This document shows, one piece after another, positions 36,333-48,901 of a stretch of 64,000 nucleotides of DNA. The stretch's first letter is position 1. Each line of letters opens with the position of its first letter. The stretch lies in assembly GCA_010093515.1 (NCBI GenBank), contig MU001681.1, positions 509,566-573,565 of the forward strand. The letters are read 5' to 3'. The notes below the pieces were generated by a model. It saw only the letters and a program-made list of their open reading frames with translations. It had not been told where the DNA came from and made no database searches. Source of the stretch: Lineolata rhizophorae. Lineage: Eukaryota > Ascomycota > Dothideomycetes > Lineolatales > Lineolataceae. The position numbers and the translations under genes are program-made.

Positions 36333-39062
36333 ATGGTCGCTTACGGCACCGGCGCGCCCCTAGCAACCGTCGCTCCTGCCGCCGCGGCCGCGCCAACCCC
36401 GATCGCGCCCGCCCGCCGCCGGCCCCGTCCTCCTGCCCCTTGCGGGCCCGCGACCTCCCTCATCACCACCACCACCACCACCGCCCCCGAGTCCTCGCCG
36501 CCCCCGGCCGCTGCTGCTGCCGCTGCCGCTGCCGCCGTCGCGCTCTGCCACCGCGCGTGCGTCGCCGACCCCGGCCGCGCGCATTGCCCTGCGTCCGTCA
36601 CCGCGCCGAGCAGGGGCCCGGGCAGCCGCAGGACGAGCAGCCGGCGACGCGCATTACCGCGACCCCAGCAGCCGAGATCACGGCGTCCCAGCAAGATCCG
36701 CGCCCGTCGCTGGAACCGCATCCGCTTCAAAGCTTCGCCCACGCTTCGCGCCACCAGCAATCCTCTTCCCCGTCACACGCGCAGCCTTTCGGCCCCCCGC
36801 ACTCGCCGTCGGGGCCACCGCCCTCGCTTTCGCCCGAGCACTTTGCTCCCGGTCCGTCTTCGAGACCGCACCCGCCCTTCTCGCCCCCCTACACCTCGCC
36901 GTATCGCCGTCACGACGGCCAACCCTCGACTCATCCCCATCATCACCATCATTACCACCCGTCATCCTCTCGTCCCCACGCTCCAACCGATCCCTACAAC
37001 CGCAGCGACCGCGACCGCCGCCGCCGCTCGCGCATCCGGCCGCCCGCCCTCCAAATCCCCTCGCCCTCCTACGGCTCGCCCAGCACCCCGAGCAACCCCG
37101 CCAGCGTCACCGGCAGCACCACCGCGCTCCCGCAGCCCGTCACCAGCGGCGCCGGGCCCTCGCGAAGCAACGGCAACGCGACCCAGGCCCGCTGGTCGCT
37201 CACGAACCGCCTCTTCAACAACCTCCCTTTCGTCCGCAACTCCTTCTCCGGCGGCCCGGCCGCGCCCGGCCCCGCGCCGACGCAGTTCTTCCGCGCTCCG
37301 GCCGCCAGGCTTTGGAACCCGCTCAATTCGCTACCGCGCACGCCCGCCGCCACCGCGCCACCACGGCCCCCGCCGCAGGCTCACCCGGTCAGACCCGTAG
37401 GAGCTACCGTCGGCCCAACAACAGCAGCAGCGGCAGCAGCGGCGGCGGCGGCGACGCGGCGGCCGCCGACCGGGACCGAAGCCGGAGCGGCGACGCTGCC
37501 CGCGGTGCCCGTGGCGCACCCGCAGCTGGTGGAGAACCGGAGCAAGCGCGCGAGCGGCACGGCCGCCGCCGTCGTAGACCCCGGCGAGAGGACGCAGTCG
37601 GCCGCGGCCGAGGACGGCGATTACCCGCTGCTGACGCTGCCGGAGCAGCGGCAGTCGAGGCAGAGCTTGAGCGCGGGCGGGCGGAGCAGCCTAGTCGTCG
37701 AGCGATCCGCGGGCGGCGATAGCGGCAGGACGAGCATCGGGCTGCCGCCGGGGAGGAGGAGCGCGTCGAGGGAGCCGAGGGAACGGGACGGTGTAGGAGG
37801 AGGAGGAGCTGGAGGAGCTGGAGGAGGAGCCGCGGTGGTGGGCTTGGGTATTGAGGGAGCCGGAGGACTAGGAGCAACAGGGGCAGGAACGGGAGGCCCG
37901 AGGGAAGAAGGACGAGGGACACGGCCGCCATTGCCAAAGGACGCAATGGAGCAGATCAAGAGGGATAGCGGCGGCGTTGCGGCACCGCAACAACAGCCAC
38001 CATCACAACAACAACAGCAGCAGCAGCAGCAGCAACAACAACAACAGCAACAGCAGCAACAGGACCAGCGGGACGAGCAGGAGAAGTCGTACCCGATACC
38101 AGCCCGCGAGGCGGACGCGCGTAGCATCGACCTCGAGCTCGGGCACAAGCTCAAGCCGACGTCGTCACGCGCCTCGATCCCGCTAGACCGCCGCGGCTCG
38201 CTGCGGTCGCGCTCGGACGCTGGCGGCTCGACGGGTCCCGGCGGGGCCGACGACGACGGCGCCGCCGCCGCCGCCGAGGACGAAGAAGAGGAAGAGGACT
38301 ACCCGTGGGGGCCCTCGCACCCATGCTTCCCGCACCCGAACCCGCACGTGCCGCTGGACTCGCCCTTGGCGGAGAGCACGCGCATCATCCGGGTGCGCCG
38401 CGACTGGATGCTGGCGGGCGACCTGGCGCCCACGTTTGCGAACCTGTACCCGGAGGTGCTGGACCCGCTGGTGGGCGAGGACGAGTTCCGGGCCGTGGTC
38501 AGGCGCGTCAACGACGAGGTGCTGGCCGCGTTCGATCCGTTCGCGGCCCGGGCCTGGGTCGACGCCGTCCTGGGCGTCGCGACGCTCTGGCTGTGGGAGG
38601 ACGTGGGCGCCGCGAAGGTGAAGAGGCGGCTGAGGGGGCTGGAGAGGTGGATCGAGGAGTGGAACAGGGAGGTGGGCGAGAGGAACGGCGTCGCCATCAT
38701 TCCGTTAAGGAGGACGGGGTATTTGACGGTGAGTCCTGTGGTCCTGCTCTTCCTTTCCCCCCTTTCCCACTTTTTTTTAAAAAATAAAAATAAAAATAAA
38801 AGAGCGATCTTTGAGTCTAATGCTGTCGCCGTAGCTCGACTTCCAGATCCCAGACCCGCACATCGGCGACGACATCGCGCCCTCATCGCCCGCCACGACG
38901 CGCCAGCAGACGCCCATCCAGCCGCCCGTCAGCCGCGGCGGCGCCAGCACGTTTGCCGACTACGGGGCCGCGCCCGCGCCTCCGTCTCCGTCCGGAGATG
39001 CGGCCGAGGACCACGGCCATCACCAGCAGCAACAGCAGCCGGGCGTGGGGATCGCTGGGTAG
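36333..39062 (+). CDS. ERF4: Erf4-type palmitoyltransferase subunit (5' end unresolved)
   Basis: Erf4 pairs with the DHHC enzyme Erf2 at the ER/Golgi to palmitoylate Ras. The conserved Golgin-A7/Erf4 domain begins at about 38338 (NPHVPLDSPLAESTRIIRVR). It runs through LAPTFANLYPEVLDPLV and the membrane-associated helix WVDAVLGVATLWLWED. It continues across an intron at 38729-38834 (GTGAGT..TAG) into LDFQIPDPHIGDD, and the stop is at 39060-39062. Upstream, this frame stays open from 36440 but has no ATG until about 37945. The first plausible ATG, at 36333, is in another frame. An unseen intron or a sequence error must link them, so the stated start is provisional. The N-terminal ~600 residues are low complexity, with His, Pro, Ala and Gly runs and a Gln run of about 20 at 38000-38063. 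The domain identity is firm; the protein length is not. Confidence 0.75.
37989..38063 (+). repeat. CAA/CAG repeat encoding polyglutamine
   Basis: Mixed CAA and CAG codons give an almost pure run of about 20 Gln in the disordered part of the Erf4 protein. The tract is interrupted at codon level, which usually limits slippage. Confidence 0.8.
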
Positions 39063-41193
39063 GCAGAGACATACCACGCCATGGAAGGGGGCGAGCATTC
39101 ACCCCGGGTTAAGAAACTAGCATGCTTTGGAGAGGACGAAGCATTTCATGGAGTTGCGATGCAAAGAAAGGAAGTTTGGAGTTTTGTCCTTCTCGAAAAG
39201 GAGGAGCGATGGAGGTGTGGTAGGCAGCAAATGGGGGTTTTTTTTTTTTTTTTGCCTTCTGAAAACGTGTCGTTTGAGAACACTCTTTTTCTTCCTCGTG
39301 GGTGGGGAAAGTGCGAAAGTGGTTCCTGAGTCTTGGCTTGGGGCTTTCCCCTTGCGCGTGGATGTGCAGCGAACACTGGGAATTGAACGGCTTCGTCGTT
39401 TTCGGAGGCATCGCGTTAGTCCCCGCGGATGGGTCATGTTTTTTCTACTTCCGGTTTGAGTCCTCATCCGGATGTTTATTCGAGTCGTCCCCTCGACCAC
39501 TTGGTTCTTGATACGTCACTTTGTAATCCTCTCGCTTAGCATTGTAATAGCTACCTATCGTCGGGTGCCTTAGGACGGCGCAACTATTTTCTATTTCTTT
39601 CCCGTTCGACTGAAAAGTCGTTTCTCTTTTTTCTTCTGTTCCCCGGCTGGGTAAAGCTGTTATTAGTAGCCTGTTTTTTTTTTTTTTTAACGTGTAAACT
39701 CTATGGCATAGCGGACCACTGTTTTTCCATTTGTTGCTCAGGGGCCCCAGTGAAACTGTTCGAGCCCCAGGGTCTCACTTCAAATTCCAGGTGCTCACTA
39801 TTTTGTTCCTGCATGTCAGATTTGCCGGGAGAAAGGTAGGGCTGGGCTGGGAGTCGAAGAGACATGAAAAGGCTGCAAAGCGCCTCCGTGGCATGTGAGC
39901 TAGAGAAGCGTGTTTGTAGTACTGGTGGGGGGAGAGGCTGAGCGATAGTAATATCATACCCCCTTCCGAATTATGCAGCATATCGCAGGTCTCGGTCTTT
40001 TACCCCTTGGCCCACGGCTTGCACGTCTAGATGTGTTACTGACATTATTTTACGTTTGGCCGGCTGTACTGGTATATCGCAAGCTGCTCACACCCCCTTC
40101 CCCTCCCCCCCCCCCAACTCTCCTAACCTATACCCTTCCTTTGCCGCCCCCCCCCCCCCTTCTTCGGCTCATCGAGCAGCGCCCCGACTCGGCCGCCGCG
40201 AAGCCCCGACTCAAGCGTAACGCAAGCCCACCACCGGAAACCGCCGGACGGACGTTCGGGCAGTCGGTGCTCCGCCGTCCCGCGCGGCTCGTGTCCATCC
40301 ATCCGTTGACGCCGCCGCCGTTCGTGCCCGCCGTCGGTGCTGCTCGTCGTGGGCCGCGACCTCCACGGACGCGGCGGTCGTCGTTGGGCGGAGTGCGCCG
40401 CGGCCAGAGGCGCCGGGGGGGCGGTGCTAGAGACGGCGGTTGCGTTCTGGGCGGGCCGCCGGAGGGAGAACAGTACCGTTGTGTTGGCGCAATTGTAGCA
40501 TTTTGGAAATCCGGAGCCAAAGTGGCCATTTTTCACCGCCTAACATTTGATGGAAATAATGGCAGGTTCGCGGCTCAACTCGTCACTAGCTGCTATGTAA
40601 GGATTATCTGTCGGTGTACGACGTGGGACAAGAATTGGAAGGCTGACCTGGAACGAGATCAAGTTGTAACGCCTACCATGGCGGTAGTTGCGTTTCTCGA
40701 TGGAAATTCGTTGGTCTCATACACCATGTATTCACTCGCACCTAAACTGGGTTCCTCTTCAAGCCCTTAGACTTAGGAATAGATAGCTTCATGACATCGT
40801 TTAAGAAACTCAAGATTATGCAGGCATGACAATATCTTAATAAAAAAAATACTTTTTTAGGCTTTTTCCAGACCTGCCTTGATCGAATCGCAGCCTAGTC
40901 GTCTAGGACGTTCCCATGTCCCCTATATACAAAAAAGGGTATATGCTGGAAGATTATAAGAACAAAGCCCGAACAAGACGGGCCCATCCGTCTTCGATGC
41001 GGTATGCTGAATGTTACCCCGCAAAATGCTGACGTTCCATAAACACCGAAAATGCTCCGTGATACCCTCAAACGCAGAAATCCACCCTGCCCCCAAACGA
41101 TGACCGGAACACAACATACCGTCTCTCATTACCACCATTACCGTCCTTGCGAAATCTTCCATGCCTCTTGACCCCCGCACCAAATTACCGCAT
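39063..41193. other. intergenic between convergent genes
   Basis: Contains the Erf4 3' flank with T runs (39239-39253, 39676-39689), then cytosine tracts at 40093-40159. The 265-codon frame 39973-40770 crosses the C tracts, begins with Pro-run artefacts and shows no family motif, so it is not called. The last ~400 bp is the 3' side of the TMEM198-like gene. Confidence 0.5.
40093..40159 (-). repeat. cytosine tracts with G-quadruplex potential on the minus strand
   Basis: C5, C4, C11 and, after a gap, C13 runs lie within 67 bp. On the minus strand the first three give closely spaced G runs that could form a quadruplex. No gene link is evident. Confidence 0.5.
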
Positions 41194-44100
41194 CTAATTC
41201 GTCGCATGCTTATTCGCCGCCGCTTGCATCCTCCGCATAGCCACTTTGTGCAGATCCAGCATGTCTCCTCTCCTCATCATCTGGTCAAACGCCTCGTCCT
41301 TCATGTTCGCCTGAATCTGCTGCTGCTGCGCCGCCATCTGCGTCTGCCTGCGTTCCGTGATCATGGCCGCGCGGCGGTTCTCGTCCGGCACGGCCTTGGG
41401 CCCCGCCGCCAAGCTCGGGCCGCCGCTCACCAAGGGGGTTGGATTTGAGGCCGCTTGTGGAGCGGCTTGCGGCGCGGCTTGCGGTGCCACGAAGCCCTGA
41501 GGAGTCTGGAGATCCTGCCGGACGGACTCGCGCCAGCTCGCCATCATCTGCTCGCGTTTCACGCTGTCCACGGTCGGCGTCCGCTTCGGCTGGTGCGAAT
41601 CGAAGCCATTGAGCGACTGTGGGTTCACAGACCACGTGCCCGCACGGCCTGAAGACGTGCGACGTTGTTGCTGTTGCTGCTGTTGTTGCTGCTGCTGTTG
41701 TTGGCGTTGGATGTACAACTTGCGCTCGGCAAGCGTCATGTCTTCCAAATCGCTGGCCTCGCCTTCCTCGGGAAAGCCACTAGGCTGCTCATCCGAGAAC
41801 CGCCGTATGTTCCGGATCGACGCCGAATCATTAGGACCAACGGCTCCGGTCGCGGCTACATTTGGGGTCGAGAACCCCATGGTAGACATCTTCTTGCGCA
41901 TCATGCTATCGCGCTTGCCCATAAGGGTATTTCCTGGCAACGGCGCTTGTGACACACGATGAGGGCCGTTTGTTGGGGTTGTTGGGGAAGTGTCACCACC
42001 GTTGCCCTCTTCAGCGGGAGTTTCGAGAAGCGTATACGAGCCAAGCGGCGTGGAAGAACTGCGGAGGTTGCGGGTTGAGAGTTTGGGCTGGGAAGAAGAC
42101 CGCGCAAGGTTACCGCTTGAGGCTGGCCTGGGCAAATTTTGCTGCTGCTGCTGATCCACATGTGGACCTGTCAGTGATTGGCTGGAAGCCGGCCGGCCGT
42201 TCTTTGATTGACGATACGGATTAGTCCCGCCATTCTGCGACTGGTTGCGCACGAAACCTGATGCCATCGGCAAGTCGTACTGCGGCGTACCATCAATCTC
42301 AACCGGCGCTGCGGTCTCTTGAAAGCCCGTCTCAACTTGGATTCCCGGTGACTCCGGCTCCTTATCCAAAATCTCAGGTTCTGGTTTCTCCGCAGCTTCA
42401 AGATGCTTAGCCCACTCATTGGTACGGTACGACTTGGCCACCTTGGAGAGCTTCCGAGGAAGATGCTCAACCATCAAGCTCCCAACATTCGACTCAGCGC
42501 CACGAGAGACCTCAGATTGCGCGGCAGACTTAGCAGACTTGCTACGTCGCCTGCCTTCAGTCTCGTCACGCAATATGGATGCTCCCGATTGGCGACGCTG
42601 ACTGTCGACTGATGTTCGTTTTCTCCTTGGTTCGTCCGGCTTGGGATCCGTACTTGTCGTCAAAGAAATGCGTCTTACTTGCGGCCCTTCGGTTGGTGAG
42701 CCTGCTGCTGAAGATTTTGTGGACTTGGAACCAGTGTTGCTGATGACATTCAACCCGTTTTCTTGGACCGAATCTGTCGGTGACTTTACTCCGTCAATAG
42801 ATGTGCTGGATGGGACTTTCCTTATAGTAGCGTCAAACTCCCCCTGAAGATCATCGGGGTTGAAGATGGGAGTGTTTGATCGAGTGAAATCAGGGAGAGA
42901 TATCCTGTCCTCGTTATCATTATCCAAAGTCGCCGCAACGGAAGAGTCCTTGTCGTCGTCATGCGGCACTATCAATGCCTCCCGCGATTCTCCCGGCATG
43001 TCAGCCAGTGATAATCGCTTGCTGCCGGATGCCGCCGATATCCTCTTTGGCTTAGGCCTGGCTGCATGCAGATCTTCCGGGACGGTAGAGATTGAAGAAT
43101 TCTCACTTGCATCCGGGTCCTCTTCTTGGGGTATTTTGAACGGGAGAGGAATGATCGGTGGCGGAGGAGGTACGGATGAGCGCAATGACGACCTAGTAGA
43201 CAATGGCCTCGAATTTCCTGCTTCTATCCCGCCTCTGATCTCCATTGATCCGCGGGCGCTGGGATTCGAGCTACTTGGCTGAGTCGATACCCGAGAAATT
43301 GGGCCTCTGGTCGATAGAAGAGGTTTACCGGTCATATCGACCTCTTGGATCTCGTCGTCCTCGGCTACGGTGATCATCACCCCGGCGCCGCCCTTCTCCT
43401 GGCTCTCCCTCCGCGACGCCGTTGACTTACGCCTGCTGGGAACTTGACCGTCCTGACCAAGTTCGTCCATTTCAACGCTGTCTGTCATCGTCGACGTGGT
43501 CGAGCGGCGGAGTTCCCGAACACTAACAGAAGTCTTGGTAAGGTTCTCATCTGTACCAATGCCTGAGTCCGTGGGTCTGACGCCATCAGTCTTCCCTCCA
43601 TAGACAGCCTCCCATTGAGCACGCTCCCGTGTGATATCGTTTTCGATGCGCCTACCGACTTCGGATTCGAGCCGTTCCAAGCTCTCTTCCCTGTTCTGCC
43701 GGTCTTCGTCCTTACGCTGGCGTCGCTCCTTGATCAACTTCCATAGCTTGAATTGCGATATTAGGCCGAGGATGAACAATAACACAGTACACGCTATTTC
43801 GACCCGAATGCCGCGTGTGATCGGATACGTGTTCGTGTCGAGAGGGAATATGTCATCATTAAGTCCTTGGACGCAATGACCGTTAGTTGGTTTGTTCCTC
43901 GGGGCAATATTTGTGACATGGTCCATCTAAAGAGGTGGGGGGGGAATGCAAGGGCATCAGAGAGATCTGAGAGGGCAAAACTCACCCCACAGGTACAGCC
44001 AGAACTCCTTCAAACCTGCACGGCTGAAGCAGTCAATGCCCAGGATCACGACAGTGGCCCCAGCAAACGAAGTTGCCACAATGAGTCCGTAAGTGCGTGT

Positions 44101-45072
44101 GTAGTGACTGAAAGACGCCGTAAATGCCGTGAAGCTCATCACAGCGATGAAAATGGCACGGCCAGTCTTTGTCTCAATTAGGCCGCCCTCTTTCAATGCC
44201 ATGAACCACATGCTTAAACAGAAGCCGCCCAGAAGACAGCCTAATCCTTCGGTGACCTCTTGGAAAATCAAAGACAGGCCGCCAAAAAGCAAGCCTGTGA
44301 TCACCGCCGCAACCAGGAAAGCGCCTTGGACAGCATCGCTAACCGGTGGGTTCATTACGTAGATGATAAGAACCTGCAAAGGTGTCAGTCAATGCCAAGA
44401 GTCCTCGACAAATGATGCTACTCACAGTGACTGCCAAACTGCATAGGTACGCTGCAGAGAATGATATAAACATCCTGCATCACATGTCAGCATGCCCGTT
44501 CCCATCTACTTGCAAGCCATACTAACCATCGATTTTTAATTCCAATCACAGTATACACCAAACCGCTGATTAGCAGAATGACACCAGCTATTCCGATTCC
44601 AGGAGTTATCTTGGGAGGAACCGGCAATTGGCCATCCCTAGATGCAGTCCCTAAATCCGTTAGCACTGCAACATCCTGAGCGTTCGTACCGTCAATTGTA
44701 TATACCGTTTGTAGCAGACGCGGCCATGGCGGAGCTCACTGTCGCAGTGATCGATAGTGGTGTAGTGGACGATGGGGAAGGTGTTTCGGTAGGTTCAGAG
44801 TCTGCCGCAGACCTTGACTGAGACTCTGAAGGCTCACTCTGTTCCTCACGAGTCGACGTAGGGCTGGATTCCTCGGATTGCGCGTCCGAAGTGGCCGACG
44901 TTTCGACTGAAGATTCGGGGTTCACGACAGTAGTCGAGGCCGGAGCCTCGGACGACGCCGCATTGTCATCCTGCCTCTGGGCAAGGCGGTAGTGCGGCGG
45001 TGATGCAGAGGCGACGCTAAGGCAGAAGATGAGGAAGCCTAGAGCGAGAGCAAGGCAATACGGCGCGCGCAT
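41194..45072 (-). CDS. TMEM198/TM7SF3-like (DUF4203) membrane protein
   Basis: Five minus-strand exons (45072-44706, 44650-44527, 44474-44426, 44373-43986, 43865-41194) join in frame to 1,199 residues. The introns have branch points such as GCTAAC and ACTAAC. Residues 1-23 are a signal peptide (ALALGFLIFCLSVASA). Residues 24-120 are an extracellular Ser/Thr/Glu-rich stalk, probably O-glycosylated. Residues ~140-350 hold about seven membrane segments of the DUF4203 type, including GITGLLFGG-like and EGLGCLLGGFCLSMWF stretches. A ~850-residue cytosolic tail follows. It starts with a charged coiled coil (KLIKERRQRKDEDRQNREES), is otherwise disordered and Ser-rich, and has a polyglutamine run at ~1031-1043. 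The animal relative TMEM198 aids Wnt receptor signalling; the fungal role is unknown. The stalk-plus-tail layout recalls cell-surface sensors, which is inference. Confidence 0.88.
41662..41706 (-). repeat. CAA/CAG repeat encoding polyglutamine
   Basis: A run of about 13 Gln codons in the cytosolic tail of the TMEM198-like protein, with CAA and CAG codons interleaved. Confidence 0.75.
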
Positions 45073-47533
45073 TGCGTCGGATGGAGAGGTATTGGTGGAG
45101 TGGATACGCTGAGACCGGGATTTGGCGTAGCTATGCCATACTCCAGCTTGCGAGAATGAGGATGGACCTCGACGACGTGGACCCTAAACGAGGGGCAGTG
45201 ATAGGATAACGGAGGCAGGAATTACTTGAACGATGGGTGGGGTGGAAGCGCAACGCTGCCAACGGCAGCTAGCTGCAGGACGAAAAGTCCAGAACGAAGG
45301 CCAGTGATAGGCAGGCAAGTAAAAAGTAAAACAAGAAGTAACGAGTGCAATAGATAGGTCCTTCACCGCAGAGTTACAACCGGCGAGAGCTCATCTTGAC
45401 GCAGCAGTAGGATGTCGATGCAAGCAGGGTTCCGGGCCTGCATGGACTAGGTATAGAACCGGTTTGAAACCCGCAGGCCGCGAGTGAAAGGCAAGGAGTG
45501 ACGACACGTGTGTGGATCACCGGGGTTTCGGAAATCGGAGAGAAAGGAAAAGGCTCCCCAGTCTTCGCCGAGATGCACTCGCAAAAATAAAACAGAAGGT
45601 CGTTTCCCAAAAGAAAAAGAGAACGCAAGGTTCCAGGAGGAATTGAAAATGACAATTCGATGGCTGGCTAACCTGTGCCCCATGAACAACCCGCCCTACT
45701 CAGCCAAGCCTAGCGCACCCGCAGCTCCGTTAGCTGGATCTCTGCCATGCCGATTCCGGCAATGGCCAGGAGCTTTTCGGCGCCATGGCACGTAACGGGA
45801 GATTTGGGTTGCTGGGGGGCCAAGGAGCCGCGAGAGAGACAAGACCCGCTAAAGCGGGACGGGCGTTCGAGCGAGATGAACAACAGGACGAGAAAAGCCG
45901 CGAGCGGGCGCGCTGGCGCTACCGAATTGGGACGCCGTCGGAGCCTCGTTGAACGTCCGGATGATGCAATCCAGTAGGCGTCGATTCAGCAACCTCCTTC
46001 TGGAGCATTGGTGTCTCTCCTTCGGCGCTCCCGTCATCGTACGAGTCGCGGCCGGGTGGTGAGCTGAGCGGGCGCGGGCAGAGGCGGCGGAGCCGCGCCG
46101 CCGCACGACAGCTCAACGCCGCGCCGCAGCAGCAGCGGCAGCGGCCCCACCCAAGATGCGGAGGAGTGCAGCCATCGACCGGAGTGCAGCTACCCGCAGG
46201 GGCGGCCTGAACGAGCTCGAGCCCGCCAGCGCAGCGCAGCGCAGCCCTCTCGACGACACGGCGCGCGGCCGGCCGGGCCTCCAGGGGCCAAGGGGGCGCA
46301 TCCGCAAAAAGTGAACGAATCGGCGAGGATCCGCTTTCGAGGCGACTCTGGAGAAGCGAGATGAGTACGGACGCGGCACGGCCATGACTGGTTGAAAAAC
46401 TCGAAACTCGAAAGGGGCCGGCGACTGCCCAACGCGCCCGAGCCACCGAGACGCCGCGGTCGGCCGATCTTCCTTTCTGCTGCGGAGCCTGACCCGGTCG
46501 CCCAGGCGCGCCACCGGCCGGCAACCCGCAGCCTCAGGGGGCGTGAGAATGCGGAGGAGCAACGCCGGCAAGCCTTCGACCCACTCGAGCAAAGACTCCG
46601 CACGGGGAGTGCTGAGTAAACGAATGCAAGCCGCCTCGTGGAAGGCGGGAGTGGGAAAACAGACCAACAGCCTCGTATTGTGCATATGGGAGGACTCCAT
46701 CCCCAGCTTTCGATCTGTGGTCTCGCATCGCGCTCCGCAAGCCAGGTCTGGACGAGAAGCTACGCAACAATGTCAGGTGGGATGTGGTTGTCATGCCTTG
46801 GCATGTGCGAAGTCTCACTGGCTTCGTTACCTGCGGCAAGTGGGACCGGAAACACACCTGCAGATGCAATTGGATGCGTTCAAGGTGTTCGAAGACCGCT
46901 GTCCGCACTCTGCGCATGTCCAGCCCGCATCGGCGCTCCGGCTGCTCGCTGAATGCCACCCTGCACAAGGCACGCGCCCAAGGTGCATACATACATGGGC
47001 ATGAACCGAAAGATCTCACGATGCGCGCCCAACATCCGGGCCAGCGCCCCACATGATCGGACTGCAAGACGCGCACGGAGACTTGGGCTCCCGGGCTCGC
47101 GACAACCACGAGCGGCCTCCTCAATTCTTCCGATTAAATCAGCCGCAAGCGATCATCAACGGCTCAGTAAGCGCACATTGACTTTGCCAAAACACAAAAG
47201 GTCCTTGGTAGACAAGCCAATTGTTTCGAAGAGCCTTACGGACCCTATGTACAGCAGCCTAGAGGCGCCTCGGCGTACGCCAACGGAGCAGGCCAGCCGA
47301 AGAATTTCCAGCCACGCACGTTCAACGGCCGGTGACCAACCAATCAACAACCTTTTCGAGGAAGCGTGTGTGCTCTGGGTCCCCGTGGCTAATATTAGCT
47401 TTATAATTTCCTGCGATGTCCCCCCGGTCACTCGAAAAGGAGCTCATGGCCAAGAGGAGCCCGTCACACAGCATGTCGCCTCCTTCTTGAACTCATTGCT
47501 TTTGGCGAATATTGAGTTGTCGTCAGCCTTTCA

Positions 47534-47556
47534 ATACTCCGCACTGTACGGAGTAT
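47534..47556. repeat. inverted repeat ATACTCCG...CGGAGTAT
   Basis: Perfect 8-bp arms separated by CACTGTA. The TACTCCG/CGGAGTA core is a motif I recall as frequent in intergenic DNA of filamentous ascomycetes. It could be a transcription-factor dyad or a mobile-element remnant; the sequence does not decide. Confidence 0.5.
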
Positions 47557-48895
47557 CCGCTTTCCACAAGCAGTCATAGCGCTCATCAGTGGGAGCGCCT
47601 GGTCTGCTCCAATAGGTCGAATCTCTCAACCCCACAGTTCAGCGTTAGCATTGACGTTATGGCCAACCGTTCTCAAGTTGACGAGTTAAGGTGATAATCA
47701 TAGCGCATTGTTAGAACTAAACTGTCTTACTAGAGACCCCTACACATTAGCCGAACAACATGAACTTCCAACAAACGTTAGAAACAATCTCCATTGTCCG
47801 GGACTCTAGGCAGCACTCGAGCACGACTTTGGGAGCTTTGCTCACTTGAAGGTGACGCTCTACTATGTAGACTGCGCAGCGGCGACGTTTCAAGCTAATG
47901 CGGGACGCGACAACAGTTTTGGGAACTCGCCCAGTGGCGAGCTGCCGCGAATGTGGCGAAGTAAGCGCAACGCACATCTTGATGTGCAGTCCGAAGATTC
48001 ACCAATGACCGCAGCTTCCGACAGTAATTCATGAGACGATGCGATGGTGAGGCCGCACCATGTTGCGCGGCGTAGAAGATCTCCCGAGCATGCATGGCTT
48101 GCCGCCTGCATGTACAACCATACTCGCGGGATGCCTTGTGGAAAGCAGGGTCTTGTGCTACGCCAGCACGAAAACTGCGCAAGGCGCGGCCCAGACGATT
48201 CCGGAAACCTCTGCCATACACAGCCTTCTTCTATGCAAAAAGTTGATAGCATTCCTTGTCCCACTTGAGTGCCTAATTCAGAACGTGTAAAACGGCAAAG
48301 GCGATGAACACGGCGTTCCAACACCTATTCGACTCCCTAGAATCGGAGAATCCAAGCTAGAGAGACGGTGGGTACGGCATTTCAAGGTGGACCCAAGAAG
48401 TTCAAAAAGTCCACTGTGTACTCGGTCTTAGAAAATCGCTCTCTGTCCAGTTTATGCTGAAGACTCAACCTACGAATAAATCCGTGGTTGGTAGTAAGTT
48501 TTAGGAAGATTCACAAAGTAGAGCCCAAAAGACAGAATCAAGAACCGAAGTTTCAAAATGTCCTTAAAGATCTAATTGCAGATAGTTAGTCCGGATAGAA
48601 CCGGTTTTAGATCAGATGCCATTCACGTAGAGTGAGACCATCATACAGGTTATGTACTGTCAGTGTTAGCCTGCTGAATGGCAACTTGTTGGCAGCTGTG
48701 GTGGTGTAGGCCAGCACTAAACCGAGGCTTGAGAGTAGCATGTTGGCGGTCACGTGAACGACGCCACATCCTCCGTAGGCGCGTCTTCACAAAGCTTAAC
48801 CGCGTTCCAAGCACATGGCCTCTTTGTGCGCGCAACCCACAATGCTTTTCTCTCCGCCGAGCCTTTTCAACATACCCTGATGCCTTTTCCATGCA

Positions 48896-48901
48896 TATAA
48901 A
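48896..48901 (+). promoter_or_regulatory. TATA box candidate of ORC2
   Basis: TATAAA within GCATATAAAGG lies only 28-33 bp before the ORC2 ATG at 48929. If used, it would give a very short or leaderless mRNA, so it may instead be chance. Confidence 0.3.

Noticed and set aside
36341-38154. Several 100-180 codon minus-strand frames
   Set aside because: Shadows of the Erf4 low-complexity region: polyCys, polyAla and polyLeu frames from CAG/GCC repeats.
39973-40770. 265-codon open frame on the plus strand
   Set aside because: It runs through long C tracts (proline runs) and GC-rich DNA. It shows no conserved motif and no sensible start context, and it lies in a convergent 3' region.
44651-44705. 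In-frame stop after ...ATNGIYN ending a 126-residue secreted protein
   Set aside because: The stop lies inside a 55-nt intron with GTATAT, GCTAAC and TTTAG. Removing it joins the signal-peptide exon to the membrane domain in phase, so it is not a separate small secreted protein.
45919-46700. Overlapping 137-201 codon frames on the minus strand
   Set aside because: GC-rich non-coding DNA upstream of the TMEM198-like gene. No motif, no splice structure, and codon content is Arg/Ala/Ser noise.
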